A stretch of 12,922 nucleotides of DNA from F23-B02 sp963625685 (GTDB lineage Bacteria > Bacillota > Clostridia > Oscillospirales > Oscillospiraceae), in contig CAVFTR010000023.1 in NCBI GenBank assembly GCA_963625685.1, positions 1 to 12,922 of the forward strand, in the 5' to 3' direction. Made by a program: the position numbers and the translations under genes. Below, piece by piece: positions 12,592 to 12,922 of the stretch. The notes under the pieces are model-generated. The model was given only the letters and a program-made list of their open reading frames with translations. It ran no database searches and had not been told where the DNA came from. The number at the start of each line of letters is the position of its first letter. Position 1 is the stretch's first letter.

Positions 12592-12922
12592 TCGGCACAA
12601 TAACAGTGCACAGGCAACCCCTCAGCCGACTTCGTCGGCAGCTCCCCTTACACAGGGGAGCCAAGCCACTCGCCGTGGCGGGCAGCTCGCATGAAGTCAA
12701 AGCAAGCAGTCGTTGCATTTTCCCGACCGGAAGCAACGGCATAAACCGTAAGGTTCCGCCGCCCATTGCCTCCCCTGTGTAAGGAGAGCTGCGGCAGTTA
12801 TCGGGTGCGATTGCCTCCCCTGTGTAAGGGGAGGTGGGTCGGACACTTCGTTTCCGACTCGGTGGGTTTGTTTTTTTAGAGGCGCACATACATTGTGCCG
12901 ATACATATATTGCGCTGTCCCG
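12592..12922 (-). repeat. Long repeat copy B, inverted partner of 2554-2850
   Basis: Its reverse complement runs parallel to 2554-2850 through the edge motif, the GTCGGAAAC...GTGTCCGAC hairpin, the CCTCCCC hairpin, the GGAACCTTACGGTTTATGCC block and the GGCTCCCC unit. It differs by an extra partial unit (about 12770-12810) and scattered substitutions, including a paired change in the second hairpin. It may continue beyond the window. Confidence 0.85.

Larger units (their letters stand above)
12142..12922. repeat. Composite dispersed-repeat block at right end
   Basis: There is no credible gene upstream of folD to the window end. Edge motifs lie at 12142-12200, 12399-12458 and 12871-12922 (minus). 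Hairpin units lie at 12356-12401 (followed by CTTTTT, terminator-like on plus), 12544-12561 (degenerate), 12611-12665, 12770-12791 (damaged) and 12814-12858. Copies of GGCAAGATAAGTTCCCTACA lie at 12296-12315 and, inverted, 12475-12494. Confidence 0.8.

Overview
The window looks like a chromosomal stretch of a GC-rich Clostridia bacterium, most likely a gut Oscillospiraceae-type organism. This is an inference from strong AGGAGG-type ribosome binding sites, sigma-A-like promoters, Firmicutes-type families (an S-layer-homology/leucine-rich-repeat surface protein, a DUF896/YnzC protein, an rplM-rpsI pair) and dense GC-rich intergenic repeats. No phage, transposase or cas gene is visible.

Layout. 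Positions 1-420 carry no gene. They hold one isolated type I-C-like CRISPR repeat (101-133), a bidirectional terminator, a 23-bp perfect inverted repeat and the rpsI terminator. rplM and rpsI (1275 to 421, minus) form a two-gene ribosomal operon with a strong promoter and a structured leader. A TtcA-family tRNA thiolation enzyme runs the other way (1512-2249). After about 800 bp of repeats comes a secreted LRR/SLH surface protein (3054-4673), then about 700 bp of repeats with a bidirectional terminator. A translationally coupled minus-strand operon follows (7112 to 5381): HD-domain 5'-nucleotidase YfbR, a DUF896 protein and an AEC-family permease. Two short plus-strand genes follow, a lipoprotein (7255-7761) and an unrecognised 115-aa protein (7854-8201). 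An NSS-family sodium symporter and a small DUF378 membrane protein lie on the minus strand (9577 to 8237; 9920 to 9708). A promoter/terminator pair at 10014-10145 has no ORF and suggests a small RNA of about 100 nt. Last, folD is translationally coupled to an acyltransferase-3 membrane protein (12144 to 10238, minus), and the window ends in about 750 bp of repeats.

The genes themselves are ordinary housekeeping, transport and surface functions, and I see no multi-gene defence or biosynthetic system. The notable content is between the genes. A composite dispersed repeat fills four gaps. It contains a two-hairpin module whose second hairpin changes sequence while keeping its pairing, and an edge motif seen eight times that abuts, or forms, gene ends. 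One roughly 300-bp version is present in opposite orientation at 2554-2850 and 12592-12922, bracketing about 10 kb. The solitary CRISPR repeat and the orphan promoter/terminator transcript are the other leads.
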